This document shows, piece by piece, positions 61,901 to 64,000 of a stretch of 64,000 nucleotides of DNA. The position numbers and the translations under genes were made by a program. The notes below the pieces were generated by a model. That model saw only the letters and a program-made list of their open reading frames with translations. It searched no databases and had not been told where the DNA came from. The stretch is from the NCBI GenBank assembly GCA_021397835.1, contig JAJFZO010000344.1, positions 6,448,001-6,512,000 on the forward strand, in the 5' to 3' direction. Within the stretch, counting starts at the first letter, position 1. The number at the start of each line of letters is the position of its first letter. Source of the DNA: Moringa oleifera. Lineage: Eukaryota; Streptophyta; Magnoliopsida; Brassicales; Moringaceae.

Positions 61901-63273
61901 TTTCTTCCTCTAAATTTTGTAAACATTTACCAACATATAACATATCTAGACGTTGCAAGAGGACTTCAAATGCAAAAATGCATGAAAATGTGGACCTTGA
62001 TGCCTATCTATGGGGAGAAACAAATTGATCAGCGTCTCCCACTATCTCTTCATCTATTTCCTTAAACCTGCTTCACCCATTAGACAATAGTTTGTCCTCT
62101 GTTTATGCAATCCCATATTTTTCTTATATCTTGTATTTTATAATTTTAAGTACCTTACTCATAAGGTACATGGAAAAGACATACTTAACAAAACCTATTT
62201 GAGTTCCTCAGTATTCATAATTCATTTATTGCTTAAAACCTACTTCACCCATTAGACTATCTGTCCTTGGTTTTCCGTACGTGTATTATTTTTATATCTT
62301 TTATTTCCATTTTCAAGTACCTTATACATGGTGCATATGGAGAAAGCACCACTTAATGAAAATTAATCAAATTCTACATTTCAGAGACAGTTCAATCCAA
62401 ATTTTTTTGCCTTACCAACAAGTGAAGCTAAGACACCCATCTCCACCACTTACAAGCCAGTATCAGAGTAGGAAAATCAAACCATATATCTAAAAGACCT
62501 CTTAAGCACCTTTCAATCTCAAAAGACACATCGCAACCTAATACATTAGCTAAAAAATTCTCAACAGATAACAATTGTAAAGTTGCAGATGCCCCAAAAT
62601 GAAAGCTAAACAAATTAAAAGAAGATTCCCAGACAGAAGAAAAGTGAGTGTTACCAATATCACATTCAGTCCCAATGGCAAGCACGGTGGCCACATACTT
62701 GGTATCTGACCCTCGCTTCTTGAGCTTAACCTGCGTGTAATGCTCCACAGAATGGGCATTAGTGAGCACCCTCCTCCCTCCGATGACAAACCCACTGCTA
62801 CTCGAGCTGTACTGCCGCTTTCTCTGCCACGGAAGCGAGAAGTTCGGTTCTGTATGCACGCAGAACACCTTCATTACTGCGTCCATGGCAGGCACCACCC
62901 TAGCAGCTGACCCAGCTACTGCAGCAACATCAGCTGGAATCATGGTGGCTACCAAGTCCCCATTTTCCAAGGGAGCCCGGGGAAAACGGAGGACCGGGGA
63001 CAAGATGGTTGCAGGTGGCGGTGGTGGCTGGGGTGGCGGGGGCTTCTCAAGATTCTCGGCGGACTGTCTGGGATGCTTTCTGGGGCGGCCACGGGGGCGA
63101 CTGCTGTGATGGTTGGAGGTGGAAGTGGCGGTGGACTTCGCCGTGGGATTGATGATTTCGATGTTAGAAACGGTAAACACATCGTCCATTGCATTACCTG
63201 AAGGGAGATCTAGGGTTTCGACGGATTTTGAGATTTTGGATTTGCGTCCTCTTTTGCGTTTGGTTTCTCCCAT
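58767..63273 (-). CDS. DEG9: DEG9-like serine protease (Deg/HtrA, S1B family)
   Basis: Nine in-phase exons on -: 63273-62655, 61858-61659, 61555-61375, 61212-61021, 60810-60578, 59408-59307, 59200-59150, 59064-58960, 58865-58767. They give 593 residues. The N-terminus is basic (KRKRGRKSK, about 5-13) and contains an AT-hook-like [11 protein letters not shown] (59-69), then polyproline (about 78-87). The trypsin-like domain has His174 (LTNAHSVEH), Asp205 (TECDIAML) and Ser283 (NSGNSGGP), all present. PDZ-like regions follow (about 340-400, and a second C-terminal one with [18 protein letters not shown]). Arabidopsis DEG9 is a nuclear/nucleolar ATP-independent protease that acts in light and cytokinin/ethylene signalling. 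The length matches that family. A GA microsatellite sits just inside intron 8, next to its donor. Confidence 0.92.
58922..58953. repeat. (AG)16 microsatellite in DEG9 intron 8
   Basis: A perfect 32-base dinucleotide run ends six bases from the exon 8 donor site. Its length probably varies between individuals; because of its closeness to the donor it could matter for splicing. Confidence 0.95.
62060..62375. repeat. Degenerate duplication inside DEG9 intron 1
   Basis: Segments at about 62063-62195 and 62233-62370 share ordered blocks: CTTAAA(A)CCTnCTTCACCCA then TTAGAC, TTATATCTTnTATTT, AAGTACCTTA, then a GGTnCAT…GGA…AAG…CACTTAA-like end. The period is about 170 bases. Divergence is large, so the event is old. 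Confidence 0.65.
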
Positions 63274-64000
63274 TTGGCGAACGTAAGTTTCTCGTTGAAG
63301 CAGAGCTTGTCTTTGTAATGCAGAGGAAGAGAGAGACAGAATGAAACTTGTGAAGAAAGGAAGAAGACAGAGACGGAGGGAAAGAGAGGAGAAATGGAGT
63401 TTACAAATGTTTCCTTTTTCTTTTTTAATTTTCCCTCTATGTGGTCGGCTCCTCCTGCTGATTGTAGGGTTGACTCGTCATGCCATAAAATCAAGTACAG
63501 TTGATTTCAGCTTTTACATATGAACACAAGAAAGAAATAATATTCCAAAAAAATATAAAATAATTTAACATTTCTTCTGCATCTTGTCACCATGAAAATA
63601 ATTTAACATTTCTTGTTCATCTTTTCATCATGAAATTGTGTTGGATTTGGTAGGAGGTGTTCACATTGGGGAAGGAAAGAGAAGGAAACAGCTCTGCCAA
63701 ATTCTTTTGGCTTTTCTTAGAAGATCCTTTTAGTTACAAAGAAATTCTGACCCATTGAGACATTAAGACTGCAGAATATACATATGAACTTAGGAATAAA
63801 AGCCATGGTCATACCAGCCTGTTGCATGGTAATTTCCCAACATCTTGAATATGCCACCCAAAGAGAACAATAATGGTCCTGCCCGATTAGGATATGTGTC
63901 TATAGAAAAGAAAGATTCAGTTCCACATGCATAATGCAAACAGATGCAACCCACCTGCCTGAATCAGACCTGTGAATCATCAATCAGAAGTCATATGCAG
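63274..64000. other. DEG9 upstream region to window end
   Basis: It contains the purine/pyrimidine-biased DEG9 5' leader (about 63274-63420 on -) and presumably its promoter. A 20-odd base phrase (AATAATTTAACATTTCTTnT) occurs twice near 63560 and 63597. No gene is recognised in the last 500 bases. Confidence 0.5.

Noticed and set aside
1..64000. CRISPR arrays, operons or bacterial-type mobile elements
   Set aside because: Introns and gene families show a plant nuclear genome; the short repeats lack the regular spacers of a CRISPR array.

Overview
The window is a piece of nuclear DNA from a flowering plant, most likely a woody eudicot. The reasons are GT-AG introns of plant size, an AT-rich background, plant-only families (WLIM, DUF4228/PADRE, SUO, ROP, nucleobase-ascorbate transporter, Deg9) and typical plant DNA transposons. 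I cannot name the species from sequence alone. All exon models were assembled by hand by checking reading phase across GT-AG junctions. The eight intact genes each give one continuous protein of the length expected for its family.

Layout. 1-~5.8 kb is a decayed Mutator-like element (MULE). A transposase fragment on + (SWIM finger and two zinc knuckles) converges on a DUF1985/Ulp1-like C48 protease gene on -. Both carry in-frame stops, and short GGTACGA-type repeats surround and interrupt them. Then follow SDH7 (+, 6426-8405), WLIM1 (+, 11308-14266), a wrecked PPR-DYW gene (about 15.2-15.7 kb), a DUF4228 gene (-, 18023-18576), an AT-rich gap, NAT6 (-, 23534-28981), a long AT-rich stretch with foldback/MITE-like elements (30.4-35.5 kb), mitochondrial ribosomal protein uL29m (+, 35881-40690), SUO (+, 43514-50339), a type II ROP GTPase (-, 52452-55904) and DEG9 (-, 58767-63273). 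The last 0.7 kb has no recognised gene.

The genes are ordinary housekeeping or signalling genes and do not form an operon-like pathway. SDH7 and uL29m act in mitochondria, WLIM1 on actin, DUF4228 in stress response, NAT6 in purine transport, SUO in the nucleus and in miRNA-linked repression, ROP in plasma-membrane signalling, and DEG9 in nuclear or nucleolar proteolysis. The set SDH7 / NAT6 / SUO / ROP matches, from memory, two paralogous Arabidopsis blocks (around AT3G47833-AT3G48050 and AT5G62575-AT5G62890). The window therefore looks like the unfragmented ancestral order.

I did not find a convincing new biological system. The items most worth a second look are the MULE with its captured protease, a pair of hairpin-rich elements at 32.8 and 39.0 kb, a large foldback element at 30.4-31.1 kb, overlapping upstream ORFs on SUO together with its five DLN motifs, and an AT-hook-like segment in the DEG9 N-terminus.
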